64,000 nucleotides of DNA from CAUZIZ01 sp965219855 (GTDB lineage: Bacteria > Acidobacteriota > UBA6911 > RPQK01 > JAJDTT01). Made by a program: the position numbers and the translations under genes. Location: the NCBI GenBank assembly GCA_965219855.1, contig CBDCOR010000030.1:248001-312000 (forward strand), read 5' to 3'. A model generated the notes under the pieces. It was given only the letters and a program-made list of their open reading frames with translations, was not told the origin of the DNA and did no database searches. Below are positions 40,542-49,442 of the stretch, one piece after another. Each line of letters begins with the position of its first letter. The stretch's first letter is position 1.

Positions 40542-41857
40542 CAGTAGTGTCCCAACGTTTGGGTTTCTAATCTCTGTAAAGTATTAATGAGTAATATGTT
40601 AGAGAAGATAATGGGTGTTTCCGACTTGAAAGTGAGTGTACGCTCACGCCCTTCAGTTCATAAGGAGGGCGAGCATGTACACGGGCACGACGATTTTTTC
40701 TCAGGTGATGCGGCATCTTCCCTGGCATCATTTTCATCGCATTGTTCAGCACTACGGAGGCGACTACAAGGTCAAGTCGTTCCGCTGTGCCGACCATTAC
40801 CGGGTCATGGCCTTTGCACAGTTGACCTATCGCGAGAGCTTGCGCGATATCGAAGCCTGCCTACGGGCCATGAGATCCAAGCTCTTCCACATGGGCATTC
40901 GCTCCACGGTCTCCCGCAACAATCTGTCCAATGCCAACGAGAGGCGCGACTGGCGCATCTATGCCGAGTTTGCCCAAGTGCTTATCGCCGAAGCGCGCCG
41001 CCTGTACACCGACGAGGACCTGGGAGTCGACCTGAACGCGACCGTCTATGCCTTGGACTCCACGACCATCGACCTGTGCCTCTCGGTCTTCCCCTGGGCG
41101 CGCTTCCGCCGTACCAAGGGGGCGATCAAACTGCATACCTTGCTCAACCTGCACGGCGCCATTCCCGAGTTCGTTCTGATCTCGGACGGAAAACTGCACG
41201 ATGTCCACGCCTTGGACCACCTGATTCCTTGTCCCGGTGCCTACTACATCATGGATCGCGGATACCTGGATTTCGGGCGCCTGTACCGACTCCATTCTGC
41301 CCGGTCGTTATTCGTGACCCGCGCCAAGGCCAACTTCAAGTTCCGCCGCCGCTACTCCCACCCGGTGGACAGAACGACGGGACTGATCTGCGACCAAACT
41401 GTCCTGCTGAGCACCTTCTATCCGGCCAAGGCCTACCCCGAACCTTTGCGTCGCATCAAGTTCTTCGACGTCACCACCGACCTGCGGCTAGTATTCCTCA
41501 CCAACGACTTTGCTTCTCCCGCTCTGACTATTGCCCGGCTCTACAAGCTCCGCTGGCAGATCGAACTGTTCTTCAAATGGATCAAACAGCATCTCCGCAT
41601 CAAGGCCTTTTACGGCACCAGTCCCAATGCCGTGAAAACACAAATCTGGATCGCCCTCAGTACCTACCTGCTCATCGCCATCATCCGCAAGCGCCTCTAT
41701 CTCGAGTTGCCGCTCTACACAATTCTCCAGGTCCTGAGTGTCTCGCTCTTCGAGAAAACCCCAATTTTACAGGCCTTTCAGGACATGCATTACATTACTC
41801 AGAATAGTGACATTCATAAACAGTTGATGTTATTCGACTAACGCTGGGACGCTACTG
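40542..41857 (+). mobile_element. IS4-type insertion sequence, copy 1
   Basis: 1316 bp. Ends CAGTAGTGTCCCAACGTT and the complement of CAGTAGCGTCCCAGCGTT; flanked by the 9-bp direct repeat AGTTCCGGT (40533-40541 and 41858-41866). It encodes one transposase. A copy of the same length lies inverted at 55345-56660. Confidence 0.93.
40675..41841 (+). CDS. IS4-family transposase
   Basis: 388 aa from ATG 40675, preceded by a strong AAGGAGG site. DDE motifs: VYALDSTTIDLCLS, YYIMDRGYLDFGRLY and the Y-(2)-R-(3)-E-(6)-K signature in YKLRWQIELFFKWIKQHL. The N-terminal domain is FRCADHYRVMAFAQLTYRESLRDIEACL. The frame is intact and is expected to be active. It differs from the other copy by one residue near the end (Leu for Ser). 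Confidence 0.9.
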   Translation: MYTGTTIFSQVMRHLPWHHFHRIVQHYGGDYKVKSFRCADHYRVMAFAQLTYRESLRDIEACLRAMRSKLFHMGIRSTVSRNNLSNANERRDWRIYAEFAQVLIAEARRLYTDEDLGVDLNATVYALDSTTIDLCLSVFPWARFRRTKGAIKLHTLLNLHGAIPEFVLISDGKLHDVHALDHLIPCPGAYYIMDRGYLDFGRLYRLHSARSLFVTRAKANFKFRRRYSHPVDRTTGLICDQTVLLSTFYPAKAYPEPLRRIKFFDVTTDLRLVFLTNDFASPALTIARLYKLRWQIELFFKWIKQHLRIKAFYGTSPNAVKTQIWIALSTYLLIAIIRKRLYLELPLYTILQVLSVSLFEKTPILQAFQDMHYITQNSDIHKQLMLFD

Positions 41858-42434
41858 AGTTCCGGTATACACGCATCTGGAACGGACCTCCCAGCCTCTG
41901 ATCCGCTATTGGTCGGGCGACATCGCCCGATGGCAGGACGCCTGCGCCGGCTGTGCCTGCGGCCGGACCTATCCCACTCTGAGCGAAGGCATCTACGGAC
42001 GGGTGGACGACATGCTCACGGTTCGGGGGCAGAACGTGTTTCCCTCCCGAATCGAAGATGTGCTGCGAAAGCGGGAGGAGTTTGGTGGGGAATTCCGACT
42101 GCTGGTGGAACGGGATTCGGGTTCCCTCGACCGGCTGACCGTCCAGGCGGAGATCAAGCAGGAGGCCTCGCCGCAATCCGAGAGTCTAGGGCAGAGGATC
42201 AGGGAGGACCTGAGACGTGCGCTGGGCGTAAGTGTTCAGGTGGAGCTGAAGCCGGAGGGCACCTTCGAGCGCACCCAGCTCAAGTCAAGCCGGGTCATCG
42301 ATAAGCGTGGCATCTGGAGGGTAGGGGGGTGAGGTCAGATTCGTCTGAATGTATCAATGTGAACGTCGCAGGTTGCTGAAGAAGACATCATTTGATGTAA
42401 GCATCCGGCGGTCGGTACCGTCGTCTTCGACAGC

Positions 42435-42707
42435 TCAGACCGATTCCAGTATTCGGATTGGTTTGCCGGTCACCAGGCTGTACAAGACATCTGGGCAAAA
42501 ATCTACTCCATTGGGCCAGACAATCGTTCCGACTTCGGGATCGACTTCGACCTGTTTGAAAAAATCGATCTCTTGTAGTGGAACGAATACGCCGGCGCGA
42601 CCGACGACTCGATCTTCCAAGTCAAGCTCACCCTTGGTCCCATCCGTAAAGCTCAATTCCAGACGATACTGCCCTAGATGCCGAACCTGTTTGACTCTCG
42701 GAAACAT
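42435..42707 (-). CDS. DUF2442 protein
   Basis: 90 aa: VKQVRHLGQYRLELSFTDGTKGELDLEDRV then VDPEVGTIVWPNGVDFCPDVLY, the DUF2442 pattern. It starts 11 bp after the DUF4160 gene. Such pairs are common and behave like toxin-antitoxin or accessory modules; the function is not established. Confidence 0.85.
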   Translation of the reverse strand: MFPRVKQVRHLGQYRLELSFTDGTKGELDLEDRVVGRAGVFVPLQEIDFFKQVEVDPEVGTIVWPNGVDFCPDVLYSLVTGKPIRILESV

Positions 42708-42718
42708 GCTTTGCCTTT

Positions 42719-42979
42719 CTACTCGAGCGGTTCTATCTTCTGTACGGGCTCGTCATTGGCCAACCGATGCCAGTTTTCTGCCAGTTCTTGCTGGTGAAGG
42801 GCTGCCCATTCAACCACCATGGAGGTCGCACGATTCGGGAGCTCCCCTTCACGAACAATGATAGGGTCAATTCCAACTTGAGCCTCGTTTCCGGCATAAA
42901 TGGCGTGGAAGTGCGGTGGATTATGGTCGTCAAAATACATACGAATCACGATCCCGAAGAACCGGCTGATTTCTGGCAT
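42719..42979 (-). CDS. DUF4160 protein
   Basis: 86 aa: MPEISRFFGIVIRMYFDDHN, PPHFHAIYAGNEAQVGID and the C-terminal VVEWAALHQQELAENWHRL are diagnostic of DUF4160. It forms a two-gene unit with DUF2442. Confidence 0.88.
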   Translation of the reverse strand: MPEISRFFGIVIRMYFDDHNPPHFHAIYAGNEAQVGIDPIIVREGELPNRATSMVVEWAALHQQELAENWHRLANDEPVQKIEPLE

Positions 42980-43177
42980 TCTCTCTCAAATTTACCATGT
43001 CCTGCCAGCTCGAGGCCAAAGTCAGCCAGACTAGACTCTTTCAGAGATCGATTCTCGTTGCCGATTCTTCGCTCGCTAAAGCCATCGCAACAAGCGATCC
43101 GCCCACGTCGCATCGAGCTTGGAGAGTGCACGTGCTAGTCGGGGACAGGTTGCGCCTACAGAATCAATAATGGACCT

Positions 43178-43375
43178 CTAATTCTGGATCCTATCCATCC
43201 GACTTGCCCGACCAAGCGGCCTAACGGATCGCGGCTCAAATAAGATGAAGCGTCTTACCCACATCAGATAGGCCTTCTCGGTCCTTCGGCTGTAAAAGCG
43301 CGAGCGCAGGGCCAGCCGCAGCCGGTCGAGAAGCTTTGGCTGAGAACTCGATGGTTCGAGAGCCTCGCGTACCAA
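43178..43375 (-). pseudogene. N-terminal fragment of a tyrosine recombinase
   Basis: PKLLDRLRLALRSRFYSRRTEKAYLMWVRRFILF is the SAM-like core-binding domain at the start of integron/phage-type integrases. The catalytic domain with R-H-R-Y is absent and the sequence degenerates after FE. It is a remnant next to small accessory genes. Confidence 0.7.
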
Positions 43376-43392
43376 AAGGAGGGGCCTGGGGG

Positions 43393-43812
43393 CTAAAAGC
43401 TATCGAGGGACTCCCAATCGAATCCAATGACGGTCGGGACATGACTAAACCCTGCGGCAAGAGAGCAATACAATCGATGGGCACCATGAGTGAGTTTGTA
43501 CGGATACCTGGAACCTGAGGCCAACTCCACGATCTCCACGGGTGGGAGCATTGACCCAGATCGGAACCCCCGAAGGATTGACGCCACCCGCTCTCGCGCC
43601 GAAGTTTCCTCGTTATCCTTGAAGATCGCGACACCGGGGTTTCGACGAACCGGCCCGATTTCTTCGATCCTGACCTCCCGCACGCTGGGATGGGCATCGC
43701 GATCAACACGATAGGCACGCGTCTGGGGTTCGAACGTCGACATCCCCGCTTCAGCCCACCATTCGTCAAGCAGCTCGATCTCCAAATCATGGTGTGTGAG
43801 TTTCATGGACAT
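43393..43812 (-). CDS. ParB/sulfiredoxin-like small protein
   Basis: 139 aa. The C-terminal part (MLPPVEIVELASGSRYPYKL, then HGAHRLYCSLAAGFSHVPTV) matches the ParB N-terminal-like fold in which a G.HRL.A..A.G...V.. motif follows a parameter strand. No DNA-binding HTH is present. Small stand-alone proteins of this kind occur beside toxin-antitoxin and mobile genes. Function unknown. Confidence 0.55.
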   Translation of the reverse strand: MSMKLTHHDLEIELLDEWWAEAGMSTFEPQTRAYRVDRDAHPSVREVRIEEIGPVRRNPGVAIFKDNEETSARERVASILRGFRSGSMLPPVEIVELASGSRYPYKLTHGAHRLYCSLAAGFSHVPTVIGFDWESLDSF

Positions 43813-43979
43813 CCTGTAGGTCTAAGGTGCAGTGTAGCACCGCCCTCTCAAATGGTGAGGGGCAAAGAAGGAAAGGACCGCCTGGGAAAAAGGCTCAAGA
43901 GAGGAGTGCGTATTTCGATGCAACCGGGGGAAGTGTTGTCTGATCCTACATCACCTGTGATAGTCGGCATCTGATCTTA

Positions 43980-44110
43980 CAAACAGCGTCCGATTTGACC
44001 GCAATCGAACGGCCGCTTTCGCCTAGAAGCGGTCATTCAAGTTTCGCCCGCAAACGTCCAGTGAACGACCGCAAACGGCCTCAAGCGGAAATTGAGGGGC
44101 AGCTCAAATC
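43980..44110. repeat. GC-box dispersed repeat (copy 1)
   Basis: A cluster of related units such as CGGCCGCTTTCGCCTAGAAG, CGGTCATTC, CGCAAACGTCCAGTGAACG and GACCGCAAACGG. Related clusters occur at 46186-46470 and 47060-47165. No coding sequence seen. Confidence 0.6.
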
Positions 44111-44220
44111 TGTCTCCAGTTCGCAAATTCACCTAGCTTAGCTGCTAGCTCCTCAATCAATTTGACCCACCCGATGCTTTCTGCAATAGTGGCGAGCAGA
44201 TCGAATCGGGAAGGGACAGC

Positions 44221-45102
44221 GTGCCAATCTGCAGACTCCAATCGACACTCCTTCTCCTGGTTTTGACGATGGGGGCAGGTGGACTCCTGGCAGGGCCAGA
44301 AGAGAAATTCATCTATATCCCGCAGTTCGTCGGGGGTGTCACAGAGGGAAAGGCTTTCACCACCACCATTTTAATCACCGACAAAGCCGGCTCTGGGGGT
44401 GCATTGGATCCGGATGGGACGAGAGCCTCAGCCACCGTCGAAAGCTTCGATTCCATGGGCAATCCTAGCGAGTTGATGGTAGTGCCCTCAGGTTCGGTGA
44501 TAGGTCCGCTTGATCTCGCGTCCTCCCAGGGAGTGTCGCTCGTTGGTACGACAACCAGGCTGGTGAGTTCGCGGCCCAATGTACGCTTCGAGGATGGTAC
44601 TTTTCCCGAAGTTCTCGTGGGATGGGTTCGTATCCGAAGCGAAGCGGATCTCCACGTGGAGGCGATCGTCACGATCCGCGATGAAGACACAGGGAAAATC
44701 GTGACCACCGTCCCCGTACCCGCCACGACGGCCAAGCCAACCTGGGAATTCCAGGCTGATAATCAGCAAGAACCCAGCCCGAATCAGGAGACGGTCGGAA
44801 CAGGGATGGCTCTTCTCTTCCCACCAAGCGTTACTAACTCCGAGGGAATGATCTTAAAGGGAGGCCAGAAGGCCATGGTCGAAATCCGTCCCCGGAGCGG
44901 CTTATCGGGTACTCTCATTGGAGAACCCATCAAGATCGAGGTTGCTCCTGGGGAGCAGATTTCAAAATTTCTGCATGAGCTGGCTCCGGGAATTCGGGAT
45001 TTCCGGGGCAAGGTCACCGTCACCAGCGATCTTCCGGTGGTGGTTCTCCCACTGGTGCAGGAAGGGTTGATCCTGACGTCCCAACCGGTTGACGGAGAGT
45101 GA
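44221..45102 (+). CDS. Secreted beta-rich protein, AQFG-type domain
   Basis: 293 aa. GTG start, signal peptide LLLLVLTMGAGGLLAG, then FIYIPQFVGGVTEGKAFTTTILITD, LVGWVRIRSEADLHVEAIVTI and DFRGKVTVTSDLPVVVLPLVQEGLILTSQP. The same architecture is found in the next gene and in the twin C-terminal domains of the 14835-18837 protein, so this is a shared exported domain. The stop overlaps the next start (GTGA). Function unknown. Confidence 0.65.
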   Translation: MPICRLQSTLLLLVLTMGAGGLLAGPEEKFIYIPQFVGGVTEGKAFTTTILITDKAGSGGALDPDGTRASATVESFDSMGNPSELMVVPSGSVIGPLDLASSQGVSLVGTTTRLVSSRPNVRFEDGTFPEVLVGWVRIRSEADLHVEAIVTIRDEDTGKIVTTVPVPATTAKPTWEFQADNQQEPSPNQETVGTGMALLFPPSVTNSEGMILKGGQKAMVEIRPRSGLSGTLIGEPIKIEVAPGEQISKFLHELAPGIRDFRGKVTVTSDLPVVVLPLVQEGLILTSQPVDGE

Positions 45103-45928
45103 AGACCAAACTTCAGAATTCAGCTTTCAGACCGGTCTCATTGACGCCCCGGTCCGTCCTGGGGATGGGGCTGATTCTGGTCTTCATCCTCACCGCGCAT
45201 TCGCTGGAAGGGACCGCTCCAGCCAAGCGGATCTACATCGCCCAATTCGGCCACGGCGTGTTTGGTGAAAGAACCTTCTCGACAGAAATCAGCATCGACA
45301 ACAATTCGGCGACGGACGTGGTCGATGTGACCGTTGAGAGCCTGGACGACAGCGGAGCCCCGACCCCCCTGTTGTCCGATGGCGCCCCCACGGACACCGT
45401 GAGCAGGCGCGTCCGGGAGAATGCCGTGCGAACCGTCTTCAGCGCCAACGGCACCGCCAGCGATCTGCAGTGGGGTGGGTTCGGATCACCTGTGATCCGG
45501 CCGAGGCGGACATCGATGTCCATGCCGTGTTTCGAATCGTCGGCCCCGACGGATTGGAGACCCGGGCCGGCATCTCGGGTAGGATACCGGAGCCCGCCTC
45601 ATCATTTTTTGGTGAGAGTAAGCGGGATGTCGCCGAAGGCGCCGATACGATCCGAACGGGCCTCGCCCTGGTCGTGCCCCAACAAGCGGCCGGCGATGCC
45701 CTGATCACGGTACGGGCCCTCGATGGGGAGGGAGAGGTCCTCGGAGATCCGATTGAGATCACCCTGGCACCGGGAGCCAAGGGGGCCGTGTTTCTGGACG
45801 AGCTCATCGCCGATTTGCCCGACTTCGTAGGGCGAGTCGAAGTCCGGTCCGACACCCCCATCATTGTGACACCCCTCCTCCAGGAAGGGGTCGTGCTAAC
45901 CTCAAGGGCAACCTTCGTTTTGCCCTGA
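45099..45928 (+). pseudogene. Secreted AQFG-domain protein, frameshifted
   Basis: GTG start at 45099, overlapping the upstream stop. Signal-like segment LGMGLILVFILTAHSLEG, then RIYIAQFGHGVFGERTFSTEISI. The frame breaks near 45470 (ASDLQ / GWVRITCDPAEAD) and continues in another frame to 45928 with FVGRVEVRSDTPIIVTPLLQEGVVLTS, closely resembling the end of its upstream paralogue. A single-base error in the assembly cannot be excluded. Confidence 0.65.
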
Positions 45929-46011
45929 CGCCAACTCCTCACCACTGAGTGTACCCAGGCGATAGTAGGAGCCCTCCGACAAGCCGCCACCGCGCGAAAC
46001 CTACCGGCTGA

Positions 46012-46185
46012 CAGCTCGGTATAGCGGACCGTGTGCTGGCAGAGATGATGGGTATTCCACCGACGGGGCAGAAGGTGGAATGGAGAGACATGGTGGTCAC
46101 TCGCTTCGACGGCGAGAAGATTGCTGAGGACTGCGCGGTTTCGGAGCTAGCGGGACAGTTGCTCTCAAAATCGCCCTATGCATGA
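46012..46185 (+). pseudogene. C-terminal fragment of a SnoaL-like ester cyclase
   Basis: The frame gives MMGIPPTGQKVEWRDMVVTR, FDGEKIAEDCAVSELAGQLL and a stop. The MGIPPTGxxVEWxxxxxxRxxxGKIxE pattern is typical of SnoaL-like polyketide cyclase family proteins. No N-terminal part is present. Confidence 0.5.
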
Positions 46186-46470
46186 ACACCGGCCGCACTT
46201 GGCCGTTTGCGGTCGTTCACTCGACGCTTCTCCGGAAAACTCGAATGACCCCTTTTAGGCGGAACCAGTCATTCGATTGCGATCAAATCGGAAGGCAGCT
46301 TTCGCCTAAAAGCCGTCATTCCGATTTTCCCCGCAGACGTTCGAATGACTGCTTTTGGCCCCGGTAGCGGTCGTTCGTTTGGACATTTCAGGGGAGAGTT
46401 TGACTGACCCCTTCTAGGCGTTTCCGGTCCCTCGATGGCGATCAAATCTGACGGCAGCTTCCGGAAGCAC
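46186..46470. repeat. GC-box dispersed repeat (copy 2)
   Basis: Repeated units around GGCCGTTTGCGGTCGTTC, CGAATGACCCCTTTTAGGCG and GCTTTCGCCTAAAAGCCGTC, with a CGATTGCGATCAAATC / CGATGGCGATCAAATC pair. It is the same family as 43980 and 47060. Confidence 0.6.
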
Positions 46471-46515
46471 CCGAAATAGCCAGATACGATCGCTCGGGAA
46501 CTAGCTGTCAAATGT

Positions 46516-46745
46516 ATGGATATCAACCTGGACGACGTCCTCGATGAAGGGATTCTGGCAGAGGCTTACACCTGGCTCTGCAAGCGACGGCGAAAGTACC
46601 CCGACCATGCCGACGTCTGGAACTTCCGTCGATGCTGGAGCCGAGAGATGGACCACCCACGCCGGGAGCTGTTGGAGGGGAACTATCGTCTGGGACTGCT
46701 GAGCCGGACGACGCTCGACAACGGAGAGGAAGTTGATCTGTTCTC
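46516..46745 (+). pseudogene. N-terminal fragment of a group II-type reverse transcriptase
   Basis: MDINLDDVLDEGILAEAYTW, LCKRRRKYPDHADVWNFRRC and LLEGNYRLGLLSRTTLDNGE match the N-terminal 70-80 residues of a family of RNA-directed DNA polymerases (AYxWLCKRRxxYPxxxDVWxxR). The frame stops resembling RT at about 46745, where an unrelated coding fragment starts. Confidence 0.6.
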
Positions 46746-46978
46746 GCGTGAAGCGGGACTGGAAACTAGCCAAGCTCTGGCTTCTGGGAAAACGTCCCGA
46801 GGTGTTGTTCACCGGAAGATACAGTGTTGCAGCGGGTCGAAACTACGACATTCACCCCGACGGCCAGCGGTTCATGATGCTGAAGGACCTTGAAGAGCAG
46901 GCTTCCGCACCCTCGCAGTTGACTGTCGTCCTCAACTGGTTCGAGGAACTCAAGCGCCTGGTGCCGACGGGGGAGTAA
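46746..46978 (+). pseudogene. C-terminal fragment of a WD40/PD40-type protein (kinase-associated)
   Basis: PEVLFTGRYSVAAGRNYDIH, PDGQRFMMLKD and QLTVVLNWFEELKRLVPTGE form the well-known C-terminus of PD40 beta-propeller proteins attached to Ser/Thr kinases. It is joined directly to the RT fragment in another frame, so it is a rearrangement remnant. Confidence 0.6.
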
Positions 46979-47059
46979 CTGGACCTCCGCTTGGTTGGTA
47001 CTTCCGGACCTATTGGTAGAAATTGAAGCCTTCGCGGGCGAATAGGAACACCATCCAGG

Positions 47060-47165
47060 TTCAACTCGATGTCCGCTTGTGGCCCGTTTGCGGTCGGTCG
47101 GTCGACATTTCAAGGGAAAATTTGAATGTCCGCTTTTAGGCGAAAGCGGCCGTTCAGGGATAATC
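47060..47165. repeat. GC-box dispersed repeat (copy 3)
   Basis: GCCCGTTTGCGGTCGGTC, CGACATTTCAAGGG and TGTCCGCTTTTAGGCGAAAG followed by CGGCCGTTC; the same family as copies 1 and 2. Confidence 0.6.
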
Positions 47166-47304
47166 TACTCTGACACTGTTTCTACGGTCAGATCTGTGCC
47201 ATCACACCTTAAAGCACCGCGAAAGACGGAGACAATCTAAAGACGGATAAGGAAGGAACTCAGACCTCGTGGAGCCTCACTTCCCCATCCCTTAGAATCA
47301 CCTC

Positions 47305-47800
47305 ATGGTCCGCGAATACGGCCCCTTCAGAGAGCGATTCGAGGAGTACATCCTCCAGCGCACGGCCAACCATCCTTCCCTGGTGCCCATGATTATGGAT
47401 GGTCAGGGTAAGGCCCGCTTCCGCCTCGCTTGCAAGGAGACGCTAGACAACACGGACCGGTCGTCCTGGCTGGACCAGGGAGCCCTGGATGGTCCTGACA
47501 GGGTCCTGATCGACCAAGAGATCTCTGCCTGTCTGAGGGAGCTGGGGTACTCAGGGGAGCTCTCTTACAAGACGGTTCCAAGTCAAGCCGATTCAACTGC
47601 TCCAGAGGATGAAGCCCTGCCGCCAGGCTTCGAGGAGCTGATTCAGATTGTCAGAGCGGCAGCGGCTACCACACCCTTGGACTTCATGCGTCTGGTATTG
47701 GCTTCCTCCCAGGGTGAGGTACGGTTTCGTTACAGACCCAGGACCAGGAGCGTCCACCGAGAGCACCGCGGCTCGACGCTCATCTTGGTCGGGACTCCTC
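47305..47800 (+). CDS. Unrecognised open frame, doubtful
   Basis: ATG 47305 opens MVREYGPFRERFEEYILQRT and an acidic, soluble-looking stretch of about 150 residues (VLIDQEISACLRELGYSGEL; LPPGFEELIQIVRAAAATTP). Beyond about 47805 the frame is antisense to the Kelch gene and is not credible. It could be the N-terminal remnant of a gene. I recognise no family. Confidence 0.3.
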
Positions 47801-47805
47801 TCCTG

Positions 47806-48735
47806 CTACTTCAGGAATCTGATCTGGTCTCGCCAGTCTCGCTCGTCGATGGGAGCAATCGTGCCAATCAGATAGAGATTGGGACGGTGCTCGTAGTGCT
47901 TCCCTTCGACAATAGCTTCTTCGGTTTCACTGCCGAACATGTGGAAACGGTTTCCCTCCACCACCGTGGAGGGCATGTTGTTGTTCAGAGGCAAGGGATC
48001 TCCTCGGCCGAACAATCCGGTCTTGGTGTCGTAGACCATTACGTCAGCGTAATATCCCTTCTTCTTGTAGTGCTTGTAGGGCCGGCCGTAGGAGGGCCTC
48101 ACGGATCCGTCGGGGTTCAGAATCGAGGCGTACTGGTAACCGCCCACCAAAAGGATGAACCGACCATCGTAGGTGATCTGGCCGCTGGGGTAGTTGCCGC
48201 TGGCGATAGGTAGATCCGGTAGCCTTTCCCACTGACTTCGGGCGGGGTCGTAGCACCAGTTGTCCACCACAGTGCAGTACTGTCCTGCAGCGTTGTCGCC
48301 TCCGCTCAGACCTCCAAGTACGTAGACCTTGCCGCCGGCGGCGGAAACCGCCGGATACCAGCGAGCCGTCCCTGGACAGATCGCCAGATTCTTCCAGCCG
48401 GCATTCGGATTCCGTGTGTCAAAGACCAGGAGCCTAGCGCCCAGGCGAGGGATCTTTCCGTTTCGGTCTGCATTCGTGTACATCTTCTCGCGGTTGTAGT
48501 CCATGCCGCCGAAAATGTAGATTTTCTCGTCGATGGCACAGATGCCGGCACCCCCGGTAGCCCAGGGGAGATCCGGCATCGACTCCCAGATCCACTCTCC
48601 TCTTTCCTTGGAGGGGCGGTACCCGTCACGGTAGGTGTAGGGATCGAAATAGCTGAACCCGCCCCAGAGATAGAGCCGGTTTCCGACGGGAATTGCCGCA
48701 TGGGCCTGCCGACGGAACCCGGGGAGGTCGGGCAA
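47806..48735 (-). CDS. Kelch/galactose-oxidase-type beta-propeller protein, N-terminal extent uncertain
   Basis: Kelch-like blades: HAAIPVGNRLYLWGGFSYFD, ICAIDEKIYIFGGMDYN, AVSAAGGKVYVLGGLSGGD, TYDGRFILLVGGYQYAS. The reading frame stays open upstream of 48735 (KKFIKKAYGLKLRGSSSGWKELPDLP), so the real start lies to the right, where the sequence runs into an opposing sialidase fragment. No signal peptide is visible in what remains, so it is probably 5'-truncated. The likely context is carbohydrate binding alongside the sialidase remnant. Confidence 0.65.
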   Translation of the reverse strand: MPDLPGFRRQAHAAIPVGNRLYLWGGFSYFDPYTYRDGYRPSKERGEWIWESMPDLPWATGGAGICAIDEKIYIFGGMDYNREKMYTNADRNGKIPRLGARLLVFDTRNPNAGWKNLAICPGTARWYPAVSAAGGKVYVLGGLSGGDNAAGQYCTVVDNWCYDPARSQWERLPDLPIASGNYPSGQITYDGRFILLVGGYQYASILNPDGSVRPSYGRPYKHYKKKGYYADVMVYDTKTGLFGRGDPLPLNNNMPSTVVEGNRFHMFGSETEEAIVEGKHYEHRPNLYLIGTIAPIDERDWRDQIRFLK

Positions 48736-48864
48736 CTCCTTCCAGCCTGATGAGGAGCCTCGGAGTTTCAGACCATAGGCCTTCTTGATGAACTTCTTTT
48801 CACTTTCTGGGAGTCTTGGCGCTGAATCGATTCCCAGGCAGGAAGGGTATTTGGAGGGCAGTTT

Positions 48865-49127
48865 GATCTACACCCTCGAAGCGCGTCCTACACCTCAGTG
48901 CCATGCCTCGACCCTCGCCGAGACCAGTGAGGGTCTAGTAGCGGCTTGGTTTGGTGGCACGCATGAAAAGCATCCCGACGTCGGCATCTGGCTGTCGCGT
49001 CGGATCGGGGGTCGTTGGCCGACCCCAATCGAGGTCGCCAACGGCATCCAGAAGAAACCAAACAGCGATTCCTCGCAGCGCCATCCTTGCTGGAATCCGG
49101 TCCTGTTCCAACCCAGGACCGGTCCCC
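48865..49127 (+). pseudogene. Sialidase (BNR/GH33-like) N-terminal fragment
   Basis: SLIYTLEARPTPQCHASTLA, EGLVAAWFGGTHEKHPDVGI, WLSRRIGGRW and RHPCWNPVLFQPRTGPL are the opening of exo-alpha-sialidase-like proteins. Homology ends at about 49127, before the Asp-box repeats. It is followed by about 230 bp of unassignable sequence up to the IS21 terminus. Confidence 0.65.
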
Positions 49128-49442
49128 TGGTCGGCCCGGATTATCTCAGATTTGCCTCACGGGCTCACCAAATGCGGAGGCCGGTTCCCCTTTCGGGGGC
49201 GTGGGGGACTAGGGCTGAGTATGCCCGGGTGTTCATCAACAGGGATCAACAACTCAGACTCTCGGCGGAGACGCCGCGACTTCGTTTCCCAGGGAGTGGA
49301 CCCCTAGGAACAAGGGCGGAACGCCGCGTGAAAGGCGTATGCAACTCGTATTTATCACCGAATTGATTGGCGACAGTTAGAATTTCCCACGACGACAAAT
49401 AGAATTCCCCACTTTTTCAGGGCTGATCCTGACCATGAGGGC

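Larger units (their letters stand above)
39607..42332 (+). pseudogene. Phenylacetate-CoA-ligase-type acyl-CoA ligase, split by IS4-type element
   Basis: The 5' part (39607-40541) has the AMP-binding P-loop HIHGTSGTTGRPT and motifs YGTPSYALYLAEV, FFSGEPGASVPATR and VDQGSMAEMTPW. It breaks at GEEGVPV. The 3' part resumes at 41867 as YTHLERTSQPLIRYWSGDIARW and includes YGRVDDMLTVRGQNVFPSRIEDVL, the usual C-terminal domain. Removing the IS and one 9-bp AGTTCCGGT repeat rejoins the frame exactly. Ligases related to phenylacetate-CoA ligase activate 2-hydroxyisobutyrate in mutase operons (hcl), so this was probably the activating enzyme for the mutase. Confidence 0.83.

Noticed and set aside
40587..41807. 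A 406-residue frame overlapping the IS4 transposase (and its mirror at 55395-56615)
   Set aside because: Low-complexity Pro/Arg/His-rich shadow of the transposase, which has clear DDE motifs and a Shine-Dalgarno site in the other frame.
49128..49363. Possible coding remnant after the sialidase fragment (GLTKCGGRFPFRGRGG and similar)
   Set aside because: Several frames are open but none shows a recognisable motif; it is left unassigned.
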